A stretch of DNA of 14,376 nt from Planctomycetota bacterium. GTDB taxonomy: Bacteria; Planctomycetota; Planctomycetia; Pirellulales; Lacipirellulaceae. Below are positions 6,289 to 13,557 of the stretch, one piece after another. Numbering within the stretch: the first letter of the stretch is position 1; every line of letters starts with the position of its first letter. Below the pieces are notes generated by a model that worked only from the letters and a program-made list of their open reading frames with translations, searched no databases and was not told the DNA's origin. Both the position numbers and the translations under genes were made by a program. The DNA lies in the NCBI GenBank assembly GCA_024278035.1, contig JAJRUA010000040.1:1-14376 (forward strand). The letters are read 5' to 3'.

Positions 6289-8045
6289 CACGGGGAAGCA
6301 CCTTCCGAGTTAACACCTAAGGCGAGCGCCGCCCGATAATCCGCCTGAGCTTGGAAATAGTCCAGTTGTGATTCCAAGACCGTTTTAGCCGCACCGGCGG
6401 TGGTCAGTTCTCGCAAGTTAACCAGCAACAAATTACTCTCTCCCAGATCAAATTTACGCCGTTCGGCCCGCTCCATCGTGCGGGCCAATTCCAAACTTTC
6501 TTGAGCTTTGACAATGCGATCATAGGTGGCCAATAGCGCTGCGTAAACCTGTTGAACATCCGTCGCGATCTTGTCTCGGGTAAAGTCCATCTTTACCGAC
6601 AGTTTTTGCAGTTTGCCTCCAATCGACCGGATTTTCCCTATCGCCTTGCGACGTTGTAGGGGAACGCTCACCTGTAAAGAGGCTTCTAGCTCAAACGGAG
6701 TTTTATCCCGTTTGGGACTACTGGCTCCTCCCACATCCTTTGAGGCGAAGAGCCCGGCATCGATCGAAGGCAAGTACAGATTGCGGGCCTGAGCCAGATC
6801 AACGTCCAGTTGCAACCGAGTGAGTTCCAAGTAAACCAATTCAGGCCGATTTGTCAAAGCACGCTGAATATCGCCCTCCATCTGTTCTGAAACAACCGAA
6901 ACGGCTTCGGGAAATTCGGTCGGAAGCTGTTCTTCGGACGGGACAATCGGCTGCCCCTCGGTGGTTCTTAAAAACAGCGATAGCTTGATGGCCGTCTGTT
7001 GTAATTTTTGTTTGGCTTCGATAATGGCCGCTTCTCGAGAAACGATCAACCGCTGGTTGTCGGTCAGGTCGATCGGCGGCAAATCCCCCGCCTCCACCCG
7101 TTTCTCCAAGCCCTTGTTACGTTCCTCCGCAATCTCTAACAACGACTGAGCAATTCGATAATTTTGCCCCGCAGCCACCCATTGCCAGTAGGCATAAGAG
7201 GCCTCCCAGACAAACGCAAGACTCTGGGTCTGGATGTCGGGTTCCACCGCGTCACGGCCATAGGTTGCTCGAAAGAGAGCAGCCCGCCGCTCATCGATCC
7301 GGCGATTCTGCGCCAGAGGAATCGCAAAGCCTGCGCTGAACTCACCACCGTCGTTGGTTTCACGCTCTCCAAACCAGGGCTGAAAGTTGCCCCGGCCAAT
7401 TTTATAGCCACCAAAAATTTCGCCACCAGAAAACAGGGGCTGGCTCGCGCCCGCACCAAACCGATGGGTTTTGTAAAATCCTAGCGGTCCGCTCGTAGCG
7501 CCTCCCTTGAGTTTCAGATCGAACTCACCCTGGGTAGAAATCTGTTCGCCATCGGCGATGGTGCGAGAAAGCAAAGCGGCCTGCAAAAGTGGATAAGAAG
7601 CGTACACCGACTCAATCACACTCGAAAGATCAAGCGTGGGCAGATCAAGCAGCCGAACAGGCTCAGAAACCGGGGAGGGAATCACTTCGACGGACTCGCC
7701 TTGCGGTCCTTCCAGGGACTCTTCAGGGCTCAGCGGTGGCAAAAGCGTCAAATGATCGCGTGACGGACTATTAAGCAACGGCACCTCCTCGATTTGCCCT
7801 GAGGCCAAGGAGATGGCAGTGCCGTCGCCGCTGGCGTCGCCATCAAGGGAGTCAGCCGTCTCCGCTGCTAGCTCGTGATGCAGCATATTGTCATCGACAA
7901 CGCACGAGGCACATTCGACTTGTGGACGGCTGGTTGCGGTACGAATCGCTTTCGATGAAAGCGCGCACCCACTCACGAGCAAAAGGAGAGCTATTCCAGC
8001 AGCACTCAGACTGTAGTGTTTTAGTGGTTTTATAGAGCCGATCAT
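6288..8045 (-). CDS. TolC-like outer-membrane factor lipoprotein
   Basis: This is the outer-membrane channel of the tripartite exporter, 585 residues. The N-terminus is a lipoprotein signal (LLLLVSGC, lipid-attachment Cys27), followed by an acidic, Pro- and Ser-rich linker to about 135 that is longer than in NodT-type proteins. Two OEP-type repeats follow (about 145-350 and 380-575). They contain the expected helices, for example FVWEASYAYWQWVAAGQNY, and a second half ending with LESQLDYFQAQADYRAALALG, the characteristic closing helix of OEP domains. A segment rich in Gly and aromatics (about 175-250) probably forms the beta-barrel strands. The ATG at 8045 gives the complete signal peptide. 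Its TGA overlaps the start of the ABC gene (TGATG), so it leads the three-gene operon. No clear promoter could be named upstream. Confidence 0.9.
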   Translation of the reverse strand: MIGSIKPLKHYSLSAAGIALLLLVSGCALSSKAIRTATSRPQVECASCVVDDNMLHHELAAETADSLDGDASGDGTAISLASGQIEEVPLLNSPSRDHLTLLPPLSPEESLEGPQGESVEVIPSPVSEPVRLLDLPTLDLSSVIESVYASYPLLQAALLSRTIADGEQISTQGEFDLKLKGGATSGPLGFYKTHRFGAGASQPLFSGGEIFGGYKIGRGNFQPWFGERETNDGGEFSAGFAIPLAQNRRIDERRAALFRATYGRDAVEPDIQTQSLAFVWEASYAYWQWVAAGQNYRIAQSLLEIAEERNKGLEKRVEAGDLPPIDLTDNQRLIVSREAAIIEAKQKLQQTAIKLSLFLRTTEGQPIVPSEEQLPTEFPEAVSVVSEQMEGDIQRALTNRPELVYLELTRLQLDVDLAQARNLYLPSIDAGLFASKDVGGASSPKRDKTPFELEASLQVSVPLQRRKAIGKIRSIGGKLQKLSVKMDFTRDKIATDVQQVYAALLATYDRIVKAQESLELARTMERAERRKFDLGESNLLLVNLRELTTAGAAKTVLESQLDYFQAQADYRAALALGVNSEGASP

Positions 8046-8219
8046 CCATCAGGACTCTTTGTCGGTCGTAAATCTACGGTTTCAGACGAGGGCTACCACT
8101 AGAGATGCAGTCCTCGCTCAATCGCTACTATCGTCACAATCCCCCAATTGACATGAGATGAAACCACGATTGGCATCTCTATCGAATCCCAGAGAATCCG
8201 CGGCTGAGTTCTTTCTTTC

Positions 8220-8250
8220 TGCGGTAGCCTACCACTTTCGGACAGAGTCG
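8220..8250 (+). mobile_element. Solo IS-end remnant
   Basis: This stretch matches 13493-13523, the start of the IS3-family element, in the same orientation at 28 of 31 positions. It begins with TG, as IS3-family ends do, and contains ACCACTTTCGGACAGA. No transposase sequence follows. It is most simply a relic of an earlier copy, or a fragment left after deletion. Confidence 0.6.
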
Positions 8251-8270
8251 TCGGGGCCGAAAATAAGTAT

Positions 8271-8303
8271 CTAGCAGTCCTCCGGTTGGTTGATTGCGTA
8301 TAA
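8271..8303 (+). repeat. 33-bp direct repeat, copy 1
   Basis: It begins CTAGCAG and ends ATTGCGTATAA, with CCGG in the middle. It matches copy 2 at 26 of 33 positions, with the mismatches confined to the interior. The two copies start 56 bp apart. Confidence 0.6.
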
Positions 8304-8326
8304 TTTTGGGCGTATCTTCTCAAATG

Positions 8327-8359
8327 CTAGCAGGCCACCGGCTTGCCTATTGCGTATAA
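8327..8359 (+). repeat. 33-bp direct repeat, copy 2
   Basis: Same ends as copy 1 (CTAGCAG and ATTGCGTATAA). In this copy the last part is enclosed by CTTGCC (8342-8347) and GGCAAG (8361-8366), which could form a small hairpin. The TATAA inside could act as a -10 element, but no matching -35 is evident. Confidence 0.6.
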
Positions 8360-8554
8360 AGGCAAGTCACCGCCGCCCGATGGCTCAAACTGTCCCAAGC
8401 CCGCCACCGAAGAAAGCAATTCAACCTGGGCATCCGCCAAAGAATCTTACCTTTTACTGAAACCTTGAGCGCCTCTTCTAACTGAGCCAGAAAGTCTCAC
8501 TTAGGGATGAAACATTTCAACGCCTTCCACAGTCATATCTCTCACATATCTCAC

Positions 8555-8590
8555 AAAAAACGCCCCGATGGAAATTTTCCACCGGGGCGT
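8555..8590 (-). terminator. Rho-independent terminator of the PEP-CTERM gene
   Basis: On the minus strand ACGCCCCGGTGG pairs with CCATCGGGGCGT (11 of 12) around AAAATTT, and six T residues follow (8560 down to 8555). It lies 52 bp past the stop of the PEP-CTERM gene that ends at 8643. This is the clearest intrinsic terminator in the window. Confidence 0.85.
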
Positions 8591-8642
8591 CTTGTATTTA
8601 GTTAGGCAGTGTCACAAGTGCAACGCCTCTCTTACTCTCGGC

Positions 8643-9413
8643 TCACTTACGGCGTGCAACAAATGCTATCGCTCCCATCACAACAAGCAATGCCGAAGTC
8701 GGCTCAGGAATCAATGTCAAGTTGACATTATCAAAGTTGGCGACTCCAGCCGGCGAACTCAGGCTCGACGGACCACCGAGGCGAACGATATCGAAGCCCG
8801 GATTGCCACTGTTTTCAGTAATCGTTGCCACTAGGGTTGCATTGATGAACCCGTCGGAGTTTAGATCAAGGGTAAACGTAGCCTGTGTATCCGTAATCTC
8901 CACTCGATATCGGTGCCAGCCAATAACGGGCTCATTGGCAATCGGGTTGCCGCTGTCATCAACCACGTTATCAAAGGCGACCCACGATCCATCACTTCCC
9001 GCCTCAAACAGCACCGTTCGAATGGCATAATGGATCGGATTATTATACATGCCCATCTCAATGATGTTGGCCCCCGAGGCACGCCGCAATCCAGCAGTCA
9101 TCCGGGCGTTCGACACTCCGGCATCGTAGATATCCGTCTCAAAAATAAGCGTCTCGCCTGGTCCCGGGTAAGTCGAGGCGAAACTCATCGTGTTGGTATT
9201 GCCCGCAGAAAAACTAGGGCTTGTGCCTGGCTGACTAAGCGATTGGCCAGGGTTGCCAAGGACCGTATCCAGCGTGCCATCGCCAAGTGTCCAAGCAACT
9301 CCTAGTTCCGTTGTGTCAGCGTAGGATTCAAAATCCTCCGCTATGATGGTTGTAGCCGATGCCAAGCAGGGCATCAGCAGGACAGCAAGTGCTGTGCTAA
9401 GGAAGCGTTTCAT
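8643..9413 (-). CDS. PEP-CTERM protein with beta-sandwich-like domain
   Basis: A secreted 256-residue protein. The signal peptide is MKRFLSTALAVLLMPCLASA. A body of about 210 residues starts AEDFESYAD and looks like a LamG/concanavalin-type beta sandwich (alternating strands, WHRYRVEI, FDIVRLGGPS). The end is a PEP-CTERM sorting tag: PEP at about 236-238, a hydrophobic stretch and the basic ARRK. In this class an exosortase is thought to remove the tag and anchor or release the protein at the envelope; no exosortase gene is in the window. The ATG at 9413 is chosen because GGAG lies 8 nt upstream and the signal peptide starts there; the frame extends to 9458 without a better start. The body is clearly similar to the first 290 residues of the protein at 10990-12150, but it lacks a dockerin. 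Confidence 0.88.
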   Translation of the reverse strand: MKRFLSTALAVLLMPCLASATTIIAEDFESYADTTELGVAWTLGDGTLDTVLGNPGQSLSQPGTSPSFSAGNTNTMSFASTYPGPGETLIFETDIYDAGVSNARMTAGLRRASGANIIEMGMYNNPIHYAIRTVLFEAGSDGSWVAFDNVVDDSGNPIANEPVIGWHRYRVEITDTQATFTLDLNSDGFINATLVATITENSGNPGFDIVRLGGPSSLSSPAGVANFDNVNLTLIPEPTSALLVVMGAIAFVARRK

Positions 9414-9553
9414 TAGAGCTACTCCAGTGGTGAAAAAAGGGAAGAGGAAAAGGGGCAAAACAGACAGGTCGATCAGGGGCCTCCACCTGACTCCTTACTT
9501 TTAGTTTACTTGAACGATTGGCGATGATTGAAAAACCTGGTTGAAATCTTGGG

Positions 9554-10693
9554 TTATTCGCTAATCACTTCTTCACCATTTCGCGAAGCAAGTGAGACAT
9601 AAAGCTCGGGGGAAATATCATCTTGTATAAAATGGACACTTCCATCGCCGTAGACAAAATTCGCCCCGCCGGGGTGGAAGCTGCCGAAAAGTAGTTCGTT
9701 AAATCCTTGCGACTCCGTAAGGCCTTCCGGCTCGGGGCCGGGGCGGTCATCCTCCTCGTGGGCGTAGTAGTAACCCACCTTCTCCAGACTAGAGTTGGGT
9801 GTTAGTCGGCCACTGATGCTCTTGGCTGAAAAGACCAAGCTACCACGCAAAGGTTCTTGCGGAGCGTTGAACGAGCCATCGGCGTTTCGGTACTTCGCAA
9901 AAATCTCGTTTCTATCCGGGCCAAGACCTGCAACCGTCCAATAGGCTCCTGAGAGCCATGCTCGCATCTGGTACCAACGCTCGCCTATCAACATGGTTTT
10001 ACTCAGGCCATCCGTACACTGTCCCGCTTTTATTCCTTGTCCAGGTATCATAATGCCATCAAGATTTACCGCGTCGATTGAATTGTTCAGAAAGTCAACG
10101 TCAGGAAGCGCCGTGATTTGAGGGTTCGTATTAAAATCATTAAAGCGGCTCCGCCCAGATCCCATCACCGCACAGTAATTGGAACCCTGGCCAATCTCGC
10201 TACTATCTTGCGCGGCTTTATCATCGTCAGAAGCACAAGCGAAAATAGGTCCAACACTGAGCGCGATCTGGGTAAGTTCGTCATCCTGGGAGTGCAAAGG
10301 GTTTCTCGGATCAGCTCTTAGAAACCTATCCTGCTCTTGTTTGATAAGATCAGCCGTTGGGGCCTCTTCCATGTACTCAAGTACCGCGACTTGCCAACTG
10401 AACCCCGCCCTTCCAACCTGTGGGCGACCGATGTACATCGCTCCGGGGGGGAAACGACGGTTGGCGGACTCGAAGTTGATCGCTCCCAGGCCGCAGTTCT
10501 TCAGGCCATTCACACACGCGTTGCGGCGGGCTGCCTCCCGGGCTGCTTGAACCGCTGGCAGCAAAAGCGCCACCAAAATGCCGATAATCGCGATCACCAC
10601 CAGTAACTCGACCAGCGTAAACGCAACTCTTCCTCTTCCACACAACCGTGTGTTGGGCAGGTCAAAACAGCGAGATTGTAGATCGTTTGCCAT
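9554..10693 (-). CDS. DUF1559 family pseudopilin-like protein (H-x9-DG)
   Basis: A 379-residue member of the large planctomycete DUF1559 family. Its type IV prepilin-like N-terminus is [20 protein letters not shown] (about 24-43), followed by [14 protein letters not shown]. After it comes the usual [15 protein letters not shown] segment and the FPPG motif. The C-terminal signature is [14 protein letters not shown], where the spacing from His to DG gives the H-x9-DG name. Cleavage by a prepilin peptidase would be expected before Phe25, with Ala rather than the preferred Gly at -1. The 24-residue leader is long and has two Cys. These proteins are thought to be exported and membrane-anchored or assembled; the function is not established. 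It lies between two paralogous PEP-CTERM genes on the same strand (140 and 296 bp gaps), so co-transcription is possible but not shown. Confidence 0.92.
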   Translation of the reverse strand: MANDLQSRCFDLPNTRLCGRGRVAFTLVELLVVIAIIGILVALLLPAVQAAREAARRNACVNGLKNCGLGAINFESANRRFPPGAMYIGRPQVGRAGFSWQVAVLEYMEEAPTADLIKQEQDRFLRADPRNPLHSQDDELTQIALSVGPIFACASDDDKAAQDSSEIGQGSNYCAVMGSGRSRFNDFNTNPQITALPDVDFLNNSIDAVNLDGIMIPGQGIKAGQCTDGLSKTMLIGERWYQMRAWLSGAYWTVAGLGPDRNEIFAKYRNADGSFNAPQEPLRGSLVFSAKSISGRLTPNSSLEKVGYYYAHEEDDRPGPEPEGLTESQGFNELLFGSFHPGGANFVYGDGSVHFIQDDISPELYVSLASRNGEEVISE

Positions 10694-10989
10694 GTCTCTT
10701 TACACTTGTTCTGGGATCTGTTCCGTAGAGGACGCCTATCCTCTCTCTCCAACTCAGTATGACTCTAGGAGGCAAAACGGCAATGCGCTAAAAGCGTGTT
10801 TTAATATCTCCAAGGCGCATCTTTCTGCGGCCCTAGTTTCACTTACTTCCCACTTCGCCAATGGCTTATTAGCCTCCTTTCCCAACGACCCGTTGAAAAA
10901 GGAACCGGCAAAAATCTCAAGCGACACGCGGACCCGGCAGGTGAGCAACACCCCCGCCGGGCCGCATGACACTTGTCGTTCATTCTTAC
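10694..10989. other. Intergenic spacer with weak hairpin
   Basis: No gene is supported; a 72-codon minus frame at 10754-10972 has no domain or good start. The only structure is CCCGGC (10933-10938) inverted as GCCGGG (10956-10961), just past the stop of the gene ending at 10990. It has no T tract, so it is at best a weak terminator. Confidence 0.45.
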
Positions 10990-12150
10990 TTAGGCCTGCT
11001 GGCGAACACCGGTCAGCGCTAGCCCGGCCAAGCAGGCGAGCAACGCGGCCGATGGCTCAGGAACCGATACGGAGTTCGACGCGTTGGTGTTACCGAAGTT
11101 GTTGGCCCAAACGGTATAGTCGCCCGGATCGATGACGCCATTGCCGTTGCCATCGGCTCCTTCGCCGGTGGCAACACTGTCGCCCAGCGTATCGCGGTAG
11201 AGCGTGTAGTCCGCCGCATCGACCGTGCCGTTGCCGTTGTAATCGCCCGTCGGTGGGCCCGCGACCACGTCCACCATTTCAAGGCGAATATTGTCGTAGA
11301 AAACGCCGCCATAAAAACCGTTGCCAGCCGACGAAACCCCTGAAGGGCCGCCGATTCGCAGCGTATCAAAACCACTGGCCGCCGGTTCGACGTCGAACGT
11401 CATGGTCGCATCCCAACCAGACAAGCCCGTGTCCGCATCCAGGCCATCACGGAACAGGTCGATCTGGAACGTGATCTGCGTCTCCGAGATCGTAACTCGG
11501 TACGTGTGCCAAGCCTCGCCAAGGTCGGCGAGTGTGGTCACCATGTCCGCATCGTCAGGACGATCCAGCGACAGCGGCAAACCGGCGTCCGGATTCTCTA
11601 GCGTCTCCTCATAAAACTGCCAGTTCGGCTGGGCCGAAACGGGGTTGGGCGAAGCAAACAGGATCGCGCGACCGGCTAGCTCCGTAGCGCTGGCGTTCCA
11701 GTGCCCTAGCTCAACGATATTCTGCGATGTGCTGCTACGCAGGCCGATCGACATCCGTTTGTTGCCAAGGTTGCCGACATCAAAAATATCACCTTGGAGA
11801 ACCACGTTCTTCGTTGGCGTGGGAAGGAGAGGTACCCCACCATTGATCGGGAGTTGGTACTCCAGCACCGAGCCTCCAATATGCTGCACTCCTTGGCCCG
11901 GGGTAGGAAAAGCACGGGCTCCAACGTCCTGGGGGGTGATGTCGTCAAGTGTCAGGAACTCCGTGAAGCTCTCGTCCACCAAAACACCAGCCGTATTCGA
12001 CGGGCCCCAAACAGAGTAGAGCGCTGCACTATTAGCGTACGACTCAAAATCCTCATCAACAAACACTTGGGCCACAGCGGGCGAGGCAACCAGCATCGCC
12101 AACCCTACAAGCAGGGGGCTGGCAGCATTGCCAAACTTTACAATCTTCAT
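10990..12150 (-). CDS. Dockerin-containing PEP-CTERM protein, paralogue of 8643-9413
   Basis: A secreted protein of 386 residues. The signal peptide ends AVA at about 27. A beta-sandwich-like body (about 30-292) shares DFESYA, D-I-[FY]-D, R-M-x-x-GLR, NI[IV]E[ML]G, WH-x-YRV and a GGPS segment with the shorter neighbour. A type I dockerin follows at about 302-353 with two Ca-loop repeats (GDYNGNGTVDAADY and DGNGNGVIDPGDY). The PEP-CTERM tail starts at about 362 (SVPEPSAALLACLAGLALTG) and ends RQQA, with only one basic residue. Dockerins bind cohesins in cellulosomes; in planctomycetes they are common in surface proteins without known partners. The ATG at 12150 fits the signal peptide, and an AGGAAAA element lies upstream. 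Its promoter should lie in the hairpin-rich region 12151-12548. Confidence 0.9.
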   Translation of the reverse strand: MKIVKFGNAASPLLVGLAMLVASPAVAQVFVDEDFESYANSAALYSVWGPSNTAGVLVDESFTEFLTLDDITPQDVGARAFPTPGQGVQHIGGSVLEYQLPINGGVPLLPTPTKNVVLQGDIFDVGNLGNKRMSIGLRSSTSQNIVELGHWNASATELAGRAILFASPNPVSAQPNWQFYEETLENPDAGLPLSLDRPDDADMVTTLADLGEAWHTYRVTISETQITFQIDLFRDGLDADTGLSGWDATMTFDVEPAASGFDTLRIGGPSGVSSAGNGFYGGVFYDNIRLEMVDVVAGPPTGDYNGNGTVDAADYTLYRDTLGDSVATGEGADGNGNGVIDPGDYTVWANNFGNTNASNSVSVPEPSAALLACLAGLALTGVRQQA

Positions 12151-12293
12151 GGGTCTAGTTTTCCTATTAAGAGGGGCTTCGAGCTTGTCCTGTGTTGGTC
12201 AAAGTAGGATTCGACCAATGAGAAATGGGTGGTGAGAAGAGGGGTAGATTCTTTAACGTGCGACTACGGCATTTGTGAAACGGCTGGTGGACC

Positions 12294-12320
12294 CGATGTC
12301 TGGCAGCGCGCCAGACATCG
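12294..12320. repeat. Perfect 11-bp stem hairpin
   Basis: CGATGTCTGGC (12294-12304) and GCCAGACATCG (12310-12320) are exact inverted repeats with loop AGCGC. There is no T tract, and it lies about 144 bp upstream of the dockerin gene's start codon. It could therefore sit in that gene's leader RNA or be a protein-binding palindrome. Confidence 0.6.
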
Positions 12321-12333
12321 ACGCCAACTCTGT

Positions 12334-12386
12334 GTGACAAGACTCGCCCGCTTGGCCCCTTAGGCCGGGTGGGCAAGTTGTGTCAC
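12334..12386. repeat. Long imperfect hairpin, 24-nt arms
   Basis: Arms 12334-12357 and 12363-12386 begin GTGACA and end TGTCAC, with inner GGCC/GGCC around the loop CCTTA. Most internal mismatches would be G-U wobbles in one RNA strand, which suggests an RNA element. It lies only 13 bp from the perfect hairpin. Confidence 0.5.
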
Positions 12387-12548
12387 TCCCCCTATAGTAG
12401 TCGCGACAAGAAAAAGTTTCGTTCGCAAATGCGCATTCCTGTCGCGATTTAGCGCACACCTCATAGATTCCCACGCCACTTTCGGCCATCATTCAGTGAA
12501 GCCTCTTCTTGGCGATCCTCTTCCTCTCCCCAATCCGTGTCCTTTTCC

Positions 12549-13199
12549 ATGCCTAAGCGTTGCTCCCTTCGTTCCGTTTTTCTACCTTGTGTGCTTCTCG
12601 CTCTGCTGCCGGTCCTTGGCGGCTGCTCAGGACGCCCTGCACGAGTGCAACAGCCGAAGATCAACCCTGCCGCCGCCGGTCGCGATGCCCTTGAGCTCTA
12701 CGACACCGATGGTGATGGCCGTATTGCTGGTGCGGAGCTTGACGCCTCGCCTCCGCTCAAGAACGAGTTGGCCCTTATTGATACGGACCAAGATGGCGGT
12801 ATCTCCGCCGATGAGATCGCCGCCCGCGTCGAGGCCTGGAAAGCGATGAAGACAGCGCTACTCTCCCTACGTGGTACCGTCGCGCTCAACGGCAAGCCAG
12901 CGAGCGGAATGGAGGTTCTCTACGAACCAGAACCGTTCCTCACCGATTACCTTGCTCCAGCTAGAGGCGAGACCGACGCGTTTGGACTTTTTGCCGCTTC
13001 GGTCGCCAAGGAAGATCGCCCCAGGGCCGATACCCCCTCAGGCGTTCCCATGGGCTTTTACCGCGTACGAATCACCTCCAAGGAGGGGGAATCGATCCCC
13101 GCCCGTTACAACAGCGACACAACCCTCGGTCTGGAAGTCTCTTTCGATAACAAGCGTGTGCTGAACATGGCAGTCCTGCACAAGTTAAAGTCGAAGTAG
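12549..13199 (+). CDS. EF-hand lipoprotein with carboxypeptidase-regulatory-like domain
   Basis: A lipoprotein of 216 residues. The signal peptide ends VLGGC (Cys26). Residues 45-95 form an EF-hand pair with two canonical 12-residue loops (DTDGDGRIAGAE at 52-63 and DTDQDGGISADE at 78-89), each with Asp at 1, 3 and 5 and Glu at 12, so calcium binding is well supported. The rest (about 105-216) starts LRGTVALNGKPASGMEVLYEP and ends with GFYRVRI and strands, as in the transthyretin-like/regulatory domain of small planctomycete lipoproteins that often accompany DUF1559 genes. The start is uncertain: ATG at 12549 or GTG at 12537, neither with a strong Shine-Dalgarno. The stop lies only 3 bp from the convergent truncated dockerin gene. 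Confidence 0.85.
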   Translation: MPKRCSLRSVFLPCVLLALLPVLGGCSGRPARVQQPKINPAAAGRDALELYDTDGDGRIAGAELDASPPLKNELALIDTDQDGGISADEIAARVEAWKAMKTALLSLRGTVALNGKPASGMEVLYEPEPFLTDYLAPARGETDAFGLFAASVAKEDRPRADTPSGVPMGFYRVRITSKEGESIPARYNSDTTLGLEVSFDNKRVLNMAVLHKLKSK

Positions 13200-13202
13200 G
13201 CG

Positions 13203-13508
13203 CTAGTTAGAAGAGTTTCGTACAAGACGGGGTGACATTGGAGAGAAGCAGAGAACGAGAAGAAGGACCATCACTCCGGCGGCTGGTTCTGGAATAGCGG
13301 TTGCTGCCGCTTCCGAAGCGTCTCGCCAAAAAATGAAATCGGCGGCGTCCACCATCCCATCTCCATTGAAATCCCCCGCCGACCAACCACCTGAGCTACC
13401 GTACCCGTTCTCCCAAAGGTTGTAGTCGAGCAAATCAACCACGCCATCCAGGTTGGCATCGCCGTAGTCGGTGCCGAGCGTCTCTCGAATGATGCGGTAT
13501 CCCACCAC
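13203..13508 (-). pseudogene. Truncated dockerin/PEP-CTERM gene, C-terminal stub
   Basis: The open frame of about 100 residues has no signal peptide. It starts inside a dockerin: RETLGTDYGDANLDGVVDLL, then GDFNGDGMVDAADFIFW, two Ca-loop repeats. A PEP-CTERM tail follows (AIPEPAAGVMVLLLVLCFS, then a basic-containing end). Intact relatives have a long secreted body upstream. Here the sequence upstream of the first dockerin repeat is replaced at about 13493 by the left end of an IS3-family element, and the first five apparent codons come from IS sequence. It is therefore best read as a gene beheaded by transposition, probably not expressed as an exported protein. Confidence 0.78.
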
Positions 13509-13544
13509 TTTCGGACAGAATCGGAACCTCCGATACTAACTCCG

Positions 13545-13550
13545 AAGGAG
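13545..13550 (+). promoter_or_regulatory. Ribosome binding site of IS orfA
   Basis: AAGGAG lies 7 nt before the ATG at 13558, which fixes the OrfA start. Confidence 0.6.
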
Positions 13551-13557
13551 ATTTTAG

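Larger units (their letters stand above)
8046..8642. other. Gene-free region of about 600 bp
   Basis: No convincing gene on either strand. The longest minus frame here (8099-8323) has no domain or ribosome site. The region must hold the promoter of the exporter operon (-) near its left end. It also contains a 31-bp match to the IS end (8220-8250), a 33-bp direct repeat (8271-8303 and 8327-8359), a short inverted repeat CTTGCC/GGCAAG around the second copy, and a terminator (8555-8590). The stretch 8362-8550 shows nothing I can interpret. Confidence 0.6.
12151..12548. other. Divergent intergenic region of about 400 bp
   Basis: No gene is supported on either strand. It separates the dockerin gene (-) from the EF-hand lipoprotein gene (+) and so should hold both promoters; I could not assign a convincing -35/-10 pair. 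It contains hairpins at 12294-12320 and 12334-12386. It also has an inverted repeat TCGCGACA (12401-12408) / TGTCGCGA (12440-12447), possibly an operator. Confidence 0.5.

Noticed and set aside
8099..8323. Possible small gene of 74 codons on the minus strand
   Set aside because: It spans the IS-end remnant and part of the direct repeat, has no recognisable domain or signal peptide and no clear ribosome site.
8271..8359. CRISPR array
   Set aside because: Only two imperfect copies, with mismatches inside the repeat and no third unit or cas genes.
10754..10972. Possible small gene of 72 codons on the minus strand
   Set aside because: No domain, unconvincing start, and it covers the weak hairpin after the dockerin gene; probably chance.
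12167..12492. Overlapping minus-strand frames in the divergent region
   Set aside because: They run through both hairpins, are rich in residues expected from GC-rich palindromes, and have no family resemblance.
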